A stretch of 64,000 nt of DNA from Flavobacterium sp. UGB4466 (GCF_903469665.1 NZ_CAGKLC010000005.1:1-64000); one strand, 5' to 3'. Shown: positions 42,729 through 52,721, numbered from the stretch's first letter. Program-made: numbers and translations. The notes: generated by a model from the letters alone, not told the origin.

Positions 42729-44022
42729 AAACCGTAACTCGGTAATCAAAAAAACGAATAGGTTTTCGGCTCATAGGGTTAAAAACCAAAGGATTCAACG
42801 CTTCTTTTGGAGCGAATTCAATTTTTGGGGTTACTCTTAATTTGGCTCTGAAATGATCTTTGATCTCCTGCAAGAATTCGGGAGTCTGATTTTTTACGGC
42901 TATTTTTATCAGGATCTCATCGGTTCCTAAATCGTTGGTAGAGATCTCGATAATATGATTTTCGATATTGTCAAAACCACTCAGAACATCATTCATCGCT
43001 GGCGGATAAAGTGTTGTACCTTTGTATTTGATCATTTGTTTTTTGCGGCCAACCACCGGACCAACACGCAAGGTATTTCTTCCGCAGGCACAAGGACCGT
43101 TGTGTAGTTGTACAATATCTCCGGTTTTAAAACGCAGTAAAGGCATGGCTTCAATACCTAAAGTGGTAAAAGTCAATTCGCCAATTTCACCTTCTTTTAC
43201 AGGCCTATTATTTTCATCTAAAACTTCAACAATGATCAATTCCGGATGATGATGACCGCCAACACCGTGTTCACATTCGGTAAAAGCGGTGCTCATTTCG
43301 GTAGACGCATAAGTGGAGAACAACTTAATATTCCACTTTTCGGTGATTTTGTTTGACAGAGTATTCATTGAAAAATCCTGATTTCGCAAAGGTTCGCCAA
43401 TACAAATGGCGCCTTTTATGCTGGAGTTGTTGTAATCAATTCCGTGTGCTTCGGCATATTCGATTAATTTCAGTAAAAAGGAAGGAACGGTAATCAGGTA
43501 AGACGGTTTGTATTTTAAAATGGAATCCCATTGCAATTCCGGAATTCCGGCACCAACGCGGATTACCCCCACTTTTAATTTTCGCAATCCCAGAAAATAA
43601 GCCAGACCGGCCATAAACTTTCTGTCAATTGTCGTCATCAGCTGTACCACATCACCTTCGGCAATTCCGGCGCAGGCAAACGAAATGGCTTCGTTATAAG
43701 CCAGACGATCCAGATCAGAATCGGTTAAACCAAAAGTAACGGGATCACCCAGAGTTCCGGAAGTAGAAGCATAATCAATAATCTGATGTTGCGGAACACA
43801 TAAAAAATCATCGTTGTACTCTTGTAAATCTTCTTTTGTTGTTACGGGTAAATGCTGTAAATCTTCCAGGGTTTTAATCTTCGAAAGATCAATGTTTTGT
43901 CCGGCGAAAAGACGTTTGTAAAAAGGAGAATTTTGACTGATATAGTGTAATAGTTCCGCTAACTTCTGCTCTTGAAAAATTTTAATTTCTTCTAGAGATT
44001 TTTTTTCTATTAATGGAATCAT
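42727..44022 (-). CDS. PaaK-like adenylate-forming ligase in the pigment cluster
   Basis: A 431-residue member of the phenylacetate-CoA ligase-like ANL family. The P-loop is seen as DYASTSGTLGDPVTF, the adenine motif as FSTYASTEMSTAF, the ribose-binding Asp as LLRFKTGDIVQL, and the hinge region as GRKKQMIKYKGTTLYPPA. A CECHGVGGHHH-like His patch and Cys-x-Cys-Gly (CACGRN) suggest a structural metal, as in PaaK. It probably activates an aromatic or polyene acid to an acyl-AMP. It overlaps the C45 gene by 4 bases and is the last gene of the cluster here. Confidence 0.88.
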   Translation of the reverse strand: MIPLIEKKSLEEIKIFQEQKLAELLHYISQNSPFYKRLFAGQNIDLSKIKTLEDLQHLPVTTKEDLQEYNDDFLCVPQHQIIDYASTSGTLGDPVTFGLTDSDLDRLAYNEAISFACAGIAEGDVVQLMTTIDRKFMAGLAYFLGLRKLKVGVIRVGAGIPELQWDSILKYKPSYLITVPSFLLKLIEYAEAHGIDYNNSSIKGAICIGEPLRNQDFSMNTLSNKITEKWNIKLFSTYASTEMSTAFTECEHGVGGHHHPELIIVEVLDENNRPVKEGEIGELTFTTLGIEAMPLLRFKTGDIVQLHNGPCACGRNTLRVGPVVGRKKQMIKYKGTTLYPPAMNDVLSGFDNIENHIIEISTNDLGTDEILIKIAVKNQTPEFLQEIKDHFRAKLRVTPKIEFAPKEALNPLVFNPMSRKPIRFFDYRVTV

Positions 44023-45686
44023 TGTAATTTTCTTTTGATTTTTTTTAAATATTTTTCAATGACTGTTTTGTCAGGAACAGTTGTGATTTCTTTTGTTAGT
44101 GCTTTTTCAAAATTGGACTGAGAAAGACGGTACTCTTTTTTTTGATAAAAGTACAACCCTGCTTTGTAATACACAACCCAATTATCAGGGTTTAACGATT
44201 GGTAATTCGGTATGAATTCAGGACTTATTGTTTCTTTGTTTTTCAGATACGAATCAAATTTGTGGTCTTCGACTCTAAATTTTTGGTAATTTTTATAGGC
44301 TATTGTTTCTAAAAAAGGATCTTTCGGAATGTCTAAATTTACTTGCTGTAAGGAAACAATGCGATCTGTTTTTCTTTCTTTAAAAATGGTATCCAGATTA
44401 TAACACACAAATTCGCCTAATTGATACGGATTTGTGGATACCCAAACTTGTTTTGTAGCAGGTTTAAAGATAACACCGTGATGAGCCATCAGCTGGTTAA
44501 GTGCTTTTTCATTACCATATCCCAAACTAATATTATTTAAACCCTCTTTATTTCGAAGAATTTCAGAGGCAATTTTAGGATCGATTTTCGGATTTTGAGA
44601 AAAAAGTTCCTTCATCTTTTCCATACGATATTCAGAATGACTGTTGGCCATTTGGAAGCGATTGCGTTTTTCGTTTTTTAAATCTTCTCCCTGAAAATGA
44701 TTCGAACAAAATAATTGATTGCTGTTTGGAGTCTCGTAAACGTCCATTTTTTGAGGGGTGACTTCAATCAGAACGGCTTTGTTATCTTCGGCACTTCCCA
44801 CCATAATTGATTCGGATACAAAAACGGCTCTTTTTTTGGCAATAGCAATTGCTTCGTTTATGTTTTTGGCGTGCTGTAATATTTCGCGGGTAAGAATTGA
44901 AATGGGTGTTTTGGCAATCAACGGAATTTCAGATTTTCCGGCATTAATGGTAACCGTTAGTCCTTTTTCATTCATTCCGGAAACCGCACCAATCATTCCG
45001 GGCCAGGTAATCATCATAAATTTGTGACCTTCTTTCGGATTGATAAACGCCACGATTTTATTTTCTGCGAAAGCATCATTCACATAAAAATCAAAGTTGC
45101 GTCCGAGGATTAAATTTCCGTCTTCCGATTTTTCTCCCCATGCTGCAAAGGATGAACAGCCCACTAAAGCCAAATCCTGCAGGGCATGGCCAATATCGTG
45201 TGCAGCATGCAGGTACAGACTGCGCTGGTATCGTGGTGCAATGTTATTAAAATCAGGAGAGGTGTATTGTGAAACTCCAAAAATTTCGGTTTGATATTCT
45301 TCCGGAACATTCAAATATAGTTTTCGATTGTACCATTTCAGGAAATGGCGAAGGAGTTTCTGTTGAAATTTTGACGGAACGATATCCTGTATTTTAGAGA
45401 AGAAAATACGTTCTTGTTTTTTTAAAAGCGAATCTGATAAAGCACCCGTGTTGAGTCCGATTTCTAACGGATCGCCTTCGGCATACAATTCCCAAAGGCC
45501 TTGTCTGTTTTTTAAAAGCGAATTTTTTCCGGAAATAAAAATACTGTCCGATAGTTTAGTGACAACAGGTTTTGTCGCATTGTATTTGGCAATCTCAGGC
45601 TGGTGTCGCATTGATTTTGATGTTCCACAAGAGGCCAACATCGTTAAAAAACCGATAAATAAAAAGAATATAATTCGGTTTTTCAT
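44019..45686 (-). CDS. C45-type autoproteolytic Ntn hydrolase/acyltransferase lipoprotein
   Basis: A 555-residue lipoprotein (lipobox TMLASC, Cys20) with a domain of the acyl-CoA:6-aminopenicillanate acyltransferase / C45 peptidase family at about residues 100-420. The predicted nucleophile that becomes N-terminal after self-cleavage is Cys177 in LVGCSSFAAWG, followed by NLILGRNFDFYVND, as in the family. The C-terminal ~130 residues carry a TPR-like helix pair. A periplasmic acyl-transfer or hydrolysis role on the cluster product is plausible. It lies between FAD oxidoreductase and PaaK-like genes with short spacing. Confidence 0.85.
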   Translation of the reverse strand: MKNRIIFFLFIGFLTMLASCGTSKSMRHQPEIAKYNATKPVVTKLSDSIFISGKNSLLKNRQGLWELYAEGDPLEIGLNTGALSDSLLKKQERIFFSKIQDIVPSKFQQKLLRHFLKWYNRKLYLNVPEEYQTEIFGVSQYTSPDFNNIAPRYQRSLYLHAAHDIGHALQDLALVGCSSFAAWGEKSEDGNLILGRNFDFYVNDAFAENKIVAFINPKEGHKFMMITWPGMIGAVSGMNEKGLTVTINAGKSEIPLIAKTPISILTREILQHAKNINEAIAIAKKRAVFVSESIMVGSAEDNKAVLIEVTPQKMDVYETPNSNQLFCSNHFQGEDLKNEKRNRFQMANSHSEYRMEKMKELFSQNPKIDPKIASEILRNKEGLNNISLGYGNEKALNQLMAHHGVIFKPATKQVWVSTNPYQLGEFVCYNLDTIFKERKTDRIVSLQQVNLDIPKDPFLETIAYKNYQKFRVEDHKFDSYLKNKETISPEFIPNYQSLNPDNWVVYYKAGLYFYQKKEYRLSQSNFEKALTKEITTVPDKTVIEKYLKKIKRKLQ

Positions 45687-45692
45687 AGCTTT

Positions 45693-47210
45693 TTATTCAG
45701 ATGCCTGATTGATTTTGTTTACCAAATATTCTTTACCAACAATTTCAGAACAGGTTACCACGGCTCCAATAGTTACTCCGAGAACCCCATGCATGTTGAT
45801 ACTTTGGCCCGTAAGATACAAATTATCCAGTTTGGTTTTTGAGGGAATCAGCGTTTTCATCGGATTATTCGAATCCTTAACATATCCGTACATATTGCCA
45901 TTGTGCCCGCCAATATAATCGCGATAGGAGAGTGGTGTTGAAGTATGAACGGATTGAATGCAATTTTTGATCCCCGGAAATTTTAGTTCGATTTCGTCTA
46001 AGAATTTCGTTGCCTTTCTGGATTTAAATTCTTCGTAACTCTCTCCGCGGTCATTTTCTTCAACGGTAGTGTTAAAAGTATCTGCCCACGGGATTACATC
46101 ATCGTATTTCATGTAGGTAATAAAAGTCATTCCTTCTGCCCATTCTTCCTGTTTTTTGGAGGTATTCATTGAGGCCATAAAGCCTTTTGGCCAGGAATCA
46201 TCATCATAGTTATGAGCGGTCCAGACTTCGCTGCTTTTCTTAAAATGATAATGGTTATGATTGATGTATTTAAAAGTTTTTGGTTTAAAGACAATGTACA
46301 GACTAAACGCCGAAATTACACCTTCAAGACTTTGAACTCTACTGTAAAATGATTTTCGGAAGTGTTCCTCACCGGTCATTTTAAGAGTTGTTTTAGGCTC
46401 TATGTTTGAGATAAAATAAGTACCGGAAACATTGGTCCCGTCCTTCATGTTTACCGAAGTTACTTTTTTATCTTCAACATTAAAACGGGTAACTTCTTTG
46501 TATTTGTAAAATTCACCACCATATTTTTTAAGCTGTTTTAAAAGCTGCTTGGTAATCTGACTTCCGCCATTGATGCAGCGCCACGAACTTTGAATATAAG
46601 AATTTACAGAAAGGGCATGAACATAAAAAGGTGTTTTGTCGGCAATTCCGGCATACAAAAAATTAGAACCGGCAAGAACAGCTTTCAGTTTTTCATTTTG
46701 GGTGCATTCATCGATCGTCTGTTTGGCGTTTAAGCCTAAGATTTCATTATCGTATTTACCTTCCCATTCTAAATTGTAGAGCGGAAAAGATTCGCAAATT
46801 GTTTTGATTCTTTTGCAGTATTCCTCAATACCGGTTTTTTCTTCCGGAAAAAAATGTTCCAATTGAGAAGTAAAATTAGCGTAACCCTGTGCATGAGGAT
46901 ATTCGTTTTGATCGTCTTCAAAAGAGATGATGTCAAAACCGTTATCGTCCATTTTTTTGAGGTTAAGATGCTCCATAATGCCCAAATAGTTGAAATATTT
47001 GAACAGATTTTGTCCTTTTTCTAAGCCTCCGATGTAATGAATTCCGGTATCAAAAATGGTTTTGTCACGTACAAAAGTCTGGAGATTTCCACCATACTGA
47101 TTGTTTTTTTCAAGTACGCAGACGCTATAACCTTCTTTGGCGAGAATAATCGAAGAGACTAATCCACCCAATCCACTGCCAACAATTACAACATCGTAAT
47201 GTTCTTTCAT
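45693..47210 (-). CDS. FAD-dependent oxidoreductase, phytoene-desaturase-like
   Basis: A 505-residue flavoprotein. The N-terminal dinucleotide-binding motif DVVIVGSGLGGLVSSIILAKEGYSV and the following EKNNQYGGN (E binding the ribose, then G-G) are clear. The C-terminal LYLTGQSINMHGVLGVTIGAVV is the second FAD contact of the CrtI/retinol-saturase group. It likely oxidises or saturates bonds in a conjugated chain, in keeping with a polyene pigment cluster. It overlaps the MMPL fusion gene by 4 bases. Confidence 0.9.
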   Translation of the reverse strand: MKEHYDVVIVGSGLGGLVSSIILAKEGYSVCVLEKNNQYGGNLQTFVRDKTIFDTGIHYIGGLEKGQNLFKYFNYLGIMEHLNLKKMDDNGFDIISFEDDQNEYPHAQGYANFTSQLEHFFPEEKTGIEEYCKRIKTICESFPLYNLEWEGKYDNEILGLNAKQTIDECTQNEKLKAVLAGSNFLYAGIADKTPFYVHALSVNSYIQSSWRCINGGSQITKQLLKQLKKYGGEFYKYKEVTRFNVEDKKVTSVNMKDGTNVSGTYFISNIEPKTTLKMTGEEHFRKSFYSRVQSLEGVISAFSLYIVFKPKTFKYINHNHYHFKKSSEVWTAHNYDDDSWPKGFMASMNTSKKQEEWAEGMTFITYMKYDDVIPWADTFNTTVEENDRGESYEEFKSRKATKFLDEIELKFPGIKNCIQSVHTSTPLSYRDYIGGHNGNMYGYVKDSNNPMKTLIPSKTKLDNLYLTGQSINMHGVLGVTIGAVVTCSEIVGKEYLVNKINQASE

Positions 47211-50200
47211 GCTCCTTTTTTCTTTAATACAATTATACTGTTATCTTCAAAAACACATTCAAAATCAAATGTAATCAAAGTGTTTTTTAAATCAGAAGGA
47301 TTGAGCAAGATTACCGTAGAAGTTAGAGAAATGATTTTTTCAAGATCATTGGCTTGATTTTTATCGGAAATCAAAAGAACATCATATTGATTTTGCAAAG
47401 CCGGTTCAAGCGTATCTAAATAAGAGATTTTTCTTTTTTTGAGGAAATAATTGGTTTTTGAAATCGCTCGTTTTTCTTCGTCAAAATTAAACGAAGTTAT
47501 TTTTCGCTGAGGCTCCTGCAAGCTTAGTAACACATCTAATTGTCCATAATCATTGGATAAATGGAGTATCCTGTCTTTTGCCGAAAGCTGTTTGTTTAAA
47601 CGATAATAGACTTCCAGATGCTCTTTTAAATCGCTCTTGACGTTATGGATGATTTCGATTTCTTTATAATCGAAACTGTGTAAAATCATTTTTTTGAAAT
47701 AGTCCGGACCTTCTAATTGTTGACGGATTTTGTGGTACTCTTCTTTAAAAAAAGCACTCATTTGTTTGGTTCTCTCAGCATAATTTTTTCCAAAAGAAGT
47801 ATTGTCCGGAGAAATTCGTTCCAAGATTGAAATCGTAAGATGGCTGTGATGAATGACAAAATCGCCTTTTGGAATCGCTTCTGAAGCTCCGTGAATGACC
47901 ACAGGAATAATATCCAGATTAAATTCCTCAGCCAGATAAAAGGCTCCTTTATGAAAACGTTTGACCTGATTGCTCTCAGAACGCGTTCCTTCTGGGAAAA
48001 TCATTAACGAATACCCTTCGTTTACTTTTTGGCGCAAATGTTCTACTCCGCCTTCAATTCCTTCCGAAACCGGATAAAAACCTGCTTTTCTGACGGTACC
48101 GCCAAAAATAGGAGAGTTGTACACCCAGTCGCTTACTAAAAATATAATTTTAGGGCTCAGCATTCCCATTGCCAAAATATCAATAAACGAAGAATGGTTG
48201 GCAATAATAATGGCCGGTTTTTCGAAGGTTTCTCCAAATTTATTGACGACTTTTTTATGAATAAACGGATTGGAATACAATACCGATTTCATGAATTTTG
48301 AGATCACGTATCGGAAGGCTTTCATTTTTGTTTTCTCCTTAATCGGCAGCAGCGGCATAATAGTGATACTGAAAAGCGACATCAAGATTCCGCCCATACC
48401 GTAATAGAAAAAAGAGATGACACCGTGTATAAAAGTGCGTAAGACAAACGGAGGATTTCCTTTTTTTGAACGGTTTGAAATGAATATTTTAAAAAGAATA
48501 GGATAGAAAATAAACGTAATAATAAGGGCCGCAAAAACCCCGATTAGTGACACTGATGAAATAGATCGCAAGGCCGGATGCTTAGCAAAAATCATTGCAC
48601 CGATTCCTAAAATAGTGGTGATTACGGCAAGAATGATAGAGGTTCGATAAATAGCAATTTCGTTTTTCCCGGTCGTGTATTCTTTTTGAAGGGCGCTGGT
48701 CATAAAAATACTGAAATCGACACCATGACCAAAAATCAGGGTACAGACGATCAAGCTGAATATATTCATCTGAAGTCCAAAAACACCCATAATCCCAGCC
48801 GTAACAATTCCCGTTAAAGCAATTGGGATACAGCTTACAATAACCAATTCCAGTCTTCGGAAAAAGAAAAATAAAATCAGAATCACTGCTATAAACGAAT
48901 AATTTACCAGTGTGTTGAAATCGGTTTTTAAAGTACTGAAAAACGTTTCATTCATCTGCTGGCGATCAATTGCAATCAGATTTTGTTTCGTCTCAGTTGA
49001 TTTTACGAAAGAATCTCTTTGTTCAGGACTCACTTTTACGAGAGTAGAAATGGTGAAGAATCCGTTTTTTTCGGTTACAAATTCTTTCAGCTGTAAAGCC
49101 TGTATTTTCAAATATTCCTGTGCGGAAATGGGTTTGAAATTGAAATTCAAATGCTCAAAAAAAGCGGTGTAAGTAGTAGGTTTAAATCCGAGTTTGGAAC
49201 CTTCAGAAATTAGGTCTGTTTGTAGAAGCTGTTTTTTGTTGGTGTCCCAAAACGAATTCCAGCGATCGATTTTTTGCTGTTGCTCCTTTTGCGAAAGCAT
49301 AATACCGCCAACAGAACTAAAATTCAATATTTTGCCGTTTTGTTTTTCTTTTGATAAATCGGAGAACAGGGCAGTGTTATTTCGTAAAACCTCTTCCATA
49401 CTATTTCCGTAGGCTGCGATATAGATAGTTTTGGAGGTTAGGCTAGTGCTTTCTTCCAGATCTTTTTCAGCCGCTTTTATTTCTGTCGGAATAAAATTCA
49501 GTTGTGACAAATCGTTGTTGAACCCCACATTCTTATAAGTAAAGCAGGAAACAATAACTATTAAAACACAAAAACCAATCAGAAATTTGTTGTTGTGAAA
49601 GGAAAAATGAGCCAGTTTATCAATCACATTTTTCTTGTGTTCTACGTTATTCTCTTTTGGTTTGTAGAGATGCGGAATAATTAAAAGAGAGAAAAATGCA
49701 GAAGCCATTACGATAACGGCAGCGAAAATCCCCAAGTCATTTAAGGCATCTGATTTTACAAAAAGCAGGCACAAAAAGGCAACAGCCGTTGTTGAACTGC
49801 TCATGATTACCGGCATAGTAATGTCTTTGTACAAGGTTTTTATATCGCTGTTGTGCTTGTAGTGTGTGAGAATATGAAGGGAATAATCAATGGTGATTCC
49901 CAATAAAATAGAACCAATTCCTAATGAAATAGCAGAAATTTGTTCTTTTGCAAAGTATAAAAAGGCGATGGCAAACAAAGCGCCAAAAACAGTAGGAAGA
50001 AAAATAATTATCGGAATCAATACTTTTCTATAAAACAAAATCAAAATGAGCATCAGTGTAAACATCGCGATTGATGTGGTCAGGATGATATCACTTTTGA
50101 TTTGATTGGCATTTGCGACTGCAATCAGGGCAGAGCCAAAATAATGAATCGAGGTTTTGGTTTTGAATTTCTGATTCAGATTGTCCTGAATGGATTTCAG

Positions 50201-50893
50201 TTTTGCTGCAAAAATGGTATTCTGTTCGGTTTCGCTTGAAGGAAGATTTGAGGTAATAAAAAGAAGTAATTTCTTTTTGTCTTTGGTCATAACAAAACCA
50301 TTGTCAAGCGTAAAATCGTCACCAATATTTAATTGCTGTAATTTTTTTAAAGCGATAAAGGAGATTCCTAACGGATCCTGTAAAATAAAATCTTTCGTGA
50401 TAAATCCGGATGGAGCGATAATTGATTTATAATTTCCCTGAACTGTCGCCGCGATACTGTCTTTTTGAAGTTTACTTTGCAGGACTTCGTAATCTTTATT
50501 TTCCAGGAAAAGAGGCAGATTGCGGTAGACGAAATCAATGGTTTCCTGAATATTTTCTTCGTCAATTTTTCCCTGAATACCGCTTACATAGGGCTTGCAG
50601 GACTGAGTGACACTGTCTGAAAAAGCAGTTGCCATTTCTTTTAGATCGTCTTCGGTTCCGTTTTTATCGAGTTTGAAAATAACCGTAGTTTTATCAGCAA
50701 AATTAAGCTGTTTAAGCACTTTTGCCGTGACATCTGTTTTATCATTCGTGGGAATCAGTTTGGTGATATCCTCTTCAAATTTAATTTGAGAGGCAAAAAA
50801 GCCAAAAACAAAAAGGATCAAAATAGCCAGAATAACCGATAAAGATTTTCTTCGGTTTACAAATAGATGAATGGCGTAGAAATATTGATGCAT
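47207..50893 (-). CDS. Fusion: MMPL/RND exporter + PlsC acyltransferase + degenerate methyltransferase-like domain
   Basis: A 1228-residue multidomain protein. Residues 1 to ~800 form an RND/MMPL exporter: a first helix, periplasmic loop, five further helices, then the same pattern repeated (second block from about residue 430). A short membrane linker follows. Residues ~860-1060 are a lysophosphatidate-acyltransferase (PlsC) domain with NHSSFID (H-x4-D, about residue 900) and FPEGTRS (about 965). The last ~120 residues have the layout of a SAM methyltransferase fold, but the Gly motif is altered (HLSNDYGQLDVLL). It would couple acylation with export of a lipid-like product. Related fusions occur in flexirubin loci; three domains together are notable. 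Confidence 0.85.
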   Translation of the reverse strand: MHQYFYAIHLFVNRRKSLSVILAILILFVFGFFASQIKFEEDITKLIPTNDKTDVTAKVLKQLNFADKTTVIFKLDKNGTEDDLKEMATAFSDSVTQSCKPYVSGIQGKIDEENIQETIDFVYRNLPLFLENKDYEVLQSKLQKDSIAATVQGNYKSIIAPSGFITKDFILQDPLGISFIALKKLQQLNIGDDFTLDNGFVMTKDKKKLLLFITSNLPSSETEQNTIFAAKLKSIQDNLNQKFKTKTSIHYFGSALIAVANANQIKSDIILTTSIAMFTLMLILILFYRKVLIPIIIFLPTVFGALFAIAFLYFAKEQISAISLGIGSILLGITIDYSLHILTHYKHNSDIKTLYKDITMPVIMSSSTTAVAFLCLLFVKSDALNDLGIFAAVIVMASAFFSLLIIPHLYKPKENNVEHKKNVIDKLAHFSFHNNKFLIGFCVLIVIVSCFTYKNVGFNNDLSQLNFIPTEIKAAEKDLEESTSLTSKTIYIAAYGNSMEEVLRNNTALFSDLSKEKQNGKILNFSSVGGIMLSQKEQQQKIDRWNSFWDTNKKQLLQTDLISEGSKLGFKPTTYTAFFEHLNFNFKPISAQEYLKIQALQLKEFVTEKNGFFTISTLVKVSPEQRDSFVKSTETKQNLIAIDRQQMNETFFSTLKTDFNTLVNYSFIAVILILFFFFRRLELVIVSCIPIALTGIVTAGIMGVFGLQMNIFSLIVCTLIFGHGVDFSIFMTSALQKEYTTGKNEIAIYRTSIILAVITTILGIGAMIFAKHPALRSISSVSLIGVFAALIITFIFYPILFKIFISNRSKKGNPPFVLRTFIHGVISFFYYGMGGILMSLFSITIMPLLPIKEKTKMKAFRYVISKFMKSVLYSNPFIHKKVVNKFGETFEKPAIIIANHSSFIDILAMGMLSPKIIFLVSDWVYNSPIFGGTVRKAGFYPVSEGIEGGVEHLRQKVNEGYSLMIFPEGTRSESNQVKRFHKGAFYLAEEFNLDIIPVVIHGASEAIPKGDFVIHHSHLTISILERISPDNTSFGKNYAERTKQMSAFFKEEYHKIRQQLEGPDYFKKMILHSFDYKEIEIIHNVKSDLKEHLEVYYRLNKQLSAKDRILHLSNDYGQLDVLLSLQEPQRKITSFNFDEEKRAISKTNYFLKKRKISYLDTLEPALQNQYDVLLISDKNQANDLEKIISLTSTVILLNPSDLKNTLITFDFECVFEDNSIIVLKKKGA

Positions 50894-50921
50894 GTTTATT
50901 TAGTATTGTTTTTGCTTACAG

Positions 50922-50995
50922 TTTTTTTCGCCACGAATTTCACGAATTTTCGCCAATTAAATTGTGCTAATTTGTGAAATTCGTGGCGAAAAAAA
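50922..50995. repeat. 22-bp perfect inverted repeat, 'ATTCGTGGC' family copy 1
   Basis: TTTTTTTCGCCACGAATTTC plus AC (50922-50943) is exactly complementary to 50974-50995, with a 30-base spacer. It lies in the gap between the DUF2062 and MMPL genes. Each arm carries T on the outside left and A on the outside right, so it is not a standard terminator. Confidence 0.9.
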
Positions 50996-51027
50996 TCCGT
51001 TTAATTCTTTCAATCTGTGGCAAAACA

Positions 51028-52215
51028 TTATGTAATCTTTGTTTTGTTCTTCGCGCTGAAAGCGGTTAAAAGTAAATAACTTACCAGACCTGCTGAGAGC
51101 GCTAAAACGGATGCTAAAATAAGACTTCCCACGATATATTGTGTTGCATTTTTTTGAATATCATCGAGTGTAACCGAACCATTTGCAGTAAGCATAACAT
51201 CGTTTGAAACAAAGTAACTTCCCATTTTTAAAGATCCGTAAATAACAAAAGGAATGAAAGGCGGAAAACTCACATTGGAAGCTAAAAAAGCAATCACTTT
51301 GTTAAGCTTAAATAAGGTAGCAAAAGTTAAAAGCAGGATGGTTTGGAACCCCCAAAAAGGAGAAATTCCGATAAAAATTCCCAAAGCAATTGCTGCCGAT
51401 TTTTTAAAATTGGAATCACTACTTTCTAAAATGTCTTCCAAAAAGAATTTTTTAAAACCTTTTTTTTTTGCTTTTCTAAAAAAGTCTCTGGGTTTGATGT
51501 ACAGCAATGCCCAAATGACCAAAACGGTATTTAATATGCTGATGCGGGTAAAGTCTTTAAACGGACGAAAATGAGAAACACGTTCAGCAGGATCGTACAA
51601 AATTTGAACAGGAATATTTTTAACCACAATACCTTTCCAGGCAGAGCGCACAATTACTTCAATTTCGAATTCAAACTTATTGGTATAAAATTGTTTCGGA
51701 ATGAGTTTCAAAGGATACAGTCGGTAACCGGATTGAGTATCGTCGAGTTGAATTCCGGTTTCAAATTTAAACCAGAAATTAGAAAACTTATTTCCGAAAC
51801 TGCTCTTTTTAGGAACATTTTCCTGAGTCATATTTCGGCTCCCAATCAATAAAGAATTAGGTTGGTTTTGAATCTCGGCAATAAAATTCGGAATATCGGT
51901 AGCAAAATGCTGTCCGTCTGAATCAATTGTAATCGCGTATTCAAAATCTAATTCGATTGCTTTTCTGAAACCATTTCGTAAAGCTCTTCCTTTTCCCAGA
52001 TTTTTAGGATGATGAATCTGAGTGTATTGCGAATAGTGTTTCAGAATTTCAGAAGTTTCGTCGGTCGAACCGTCATTAACAATAATGACATTTGAAGTGA
52101 AATCTAAAACAGAATCCAACACTCTTTTCAATGTTTTGTGATTATTGTACGTGGGTACAATCACACAAAAATTTGTAGCGTTTAGTAATTCCTGCTGTGG
52201 TAAAGTAGGTATCAT
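51028..52215 (-). CDS. GT2 glycosyltransferase fused to DUF2062
   Basis: A 395-residue bifunctional-looking protein. The N-terminal ~230 residues are a GT2 domain with FCVIVPTYNNHKTL, VIIVNDGSTDETSE and the acidic site ITIDSDGQHF (D-x-D region). Residues ~235-390 are the membrane-bound DUF2062 domain, with three or four hydrophobic helices and LGIFIGISPFWGFQT. This combination is regularly found in flexirubin/aryl-polyene clusters. It may glycosylate the product or a carrier lipid; the sugar and acceptor are unknown. Confidence 0.9.
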   Translation of the reverse strand: MIPTLPQQELLNATNFCVIVPTYNNHKTLKRVLDSVLDFTSNVIIVNDGSTDETSEILKHYSQYTQIHHPKNLGKGRALRNGFRKAIELDFEYAITIDSDGQHFATDIPNFIAEIQNQPNSLLIGSRNMTQENVPKKSSFGNKFSNFWFKFETGIQLDDTQSGYRLYPLKLIPKQFYTNKFEFEIEVIVRSAWKGIVVKNIPVQILYDPAERVSHFRPFKDFTRISILNTVLVIWALLYIKPRDFFRKAKKKGFKKFFLEDILESSDSNFKKSAAIALGIFIGISPFWGFQTILLLTFATLFKLNKVIAFLASNVSFPPFIPFVIYGSLKMGSYFVSNDVMLTANGSVTLDDIQKNATQYIVGSLILASVLALSAGLVSYLLLTAFSAKNKTKIT

Positions 52216-52233
52216 GAGTTTTTTTTCCTTTAT

Positions 52234-52719
52234 CTACTTCACAAATTGTTTCTCTTTCTCAGAGAAACTCTTTGATTGTAAAACAAAGTTTTTTAGATAT
52301 TCTTTTAAAGCAGCACTTTGCTCTGCGTAATGCTCGGTGAGGTATTTTTTGTCTTCTTTAATGTTTTTTCTATAGCCGGTAATTCCAGGAACGTTCTCCT
52401 GAATACTCAGCCGAATCATTCTCATTTCGATATTATTGGGATCATTTTTTATAGTGGCTTCCAATAACTTTGCGCCTTCTTTAAAACGATCCATTTTATC
52501 TTTTAACCGGTTTTTAAATTTCGAATCCAATAAAATAGAAGCCGCTTTATAGGCTACCAGAATTTTATCATCGTTGGCAGAAATACCAGAAAGTTTTTCT
52601 GAAAATTCTTTAGCGTTTGCTTCTGATTTTGTGACGTCGGCATACATTTTTCTGATGCTGGACAAATCCGGAGTACTCACAAAATGAACCCATAAAAACA
52701 ATGACAATACTAATTTCAT
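52234..52719 (-). CDS. Small secreted hypothetical protein of the pigment cluster
   Basis: A 161-residue, mostly helical, Lys/Glu-rich protein with a short N-terminal hydrophobic segment (MKLVLSLFLWVHFVS) that looks like a signal peptide. No motif was recognised. Its stop lies 18 bases before the GT2-DUF2062 ATG and its ATG two bases after the dehydratase stop, so it is clearly part of the operon and probably acts in the periplasm. Confidence 0.75.
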   Translation of the reverse strand: MKLVLSLFLWVHFVSTPDLSSIRKMYADVTKSEANAKEFSEKLSGISANDDKILVAYKAASILLDSKFKNRLKDKMDRFKEGAKLLEATIKNDPNNIEMRMIRLSIQENVPGITGYRKNIKEDKKYLTEHYAEQSAALKEYLKNFVLQSKSFSEKEKQFVK

Positions 52720-52721
52720 AG

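Noticed and set aside
50922..50995. Reading the 22-bp inverted repeat as an intrinsic terminator
   Set aside because: The stem is followed by A rather than T on both strands, the loop is 30 bases, and related copies lie at two other junctions; it fits a repeat family better.
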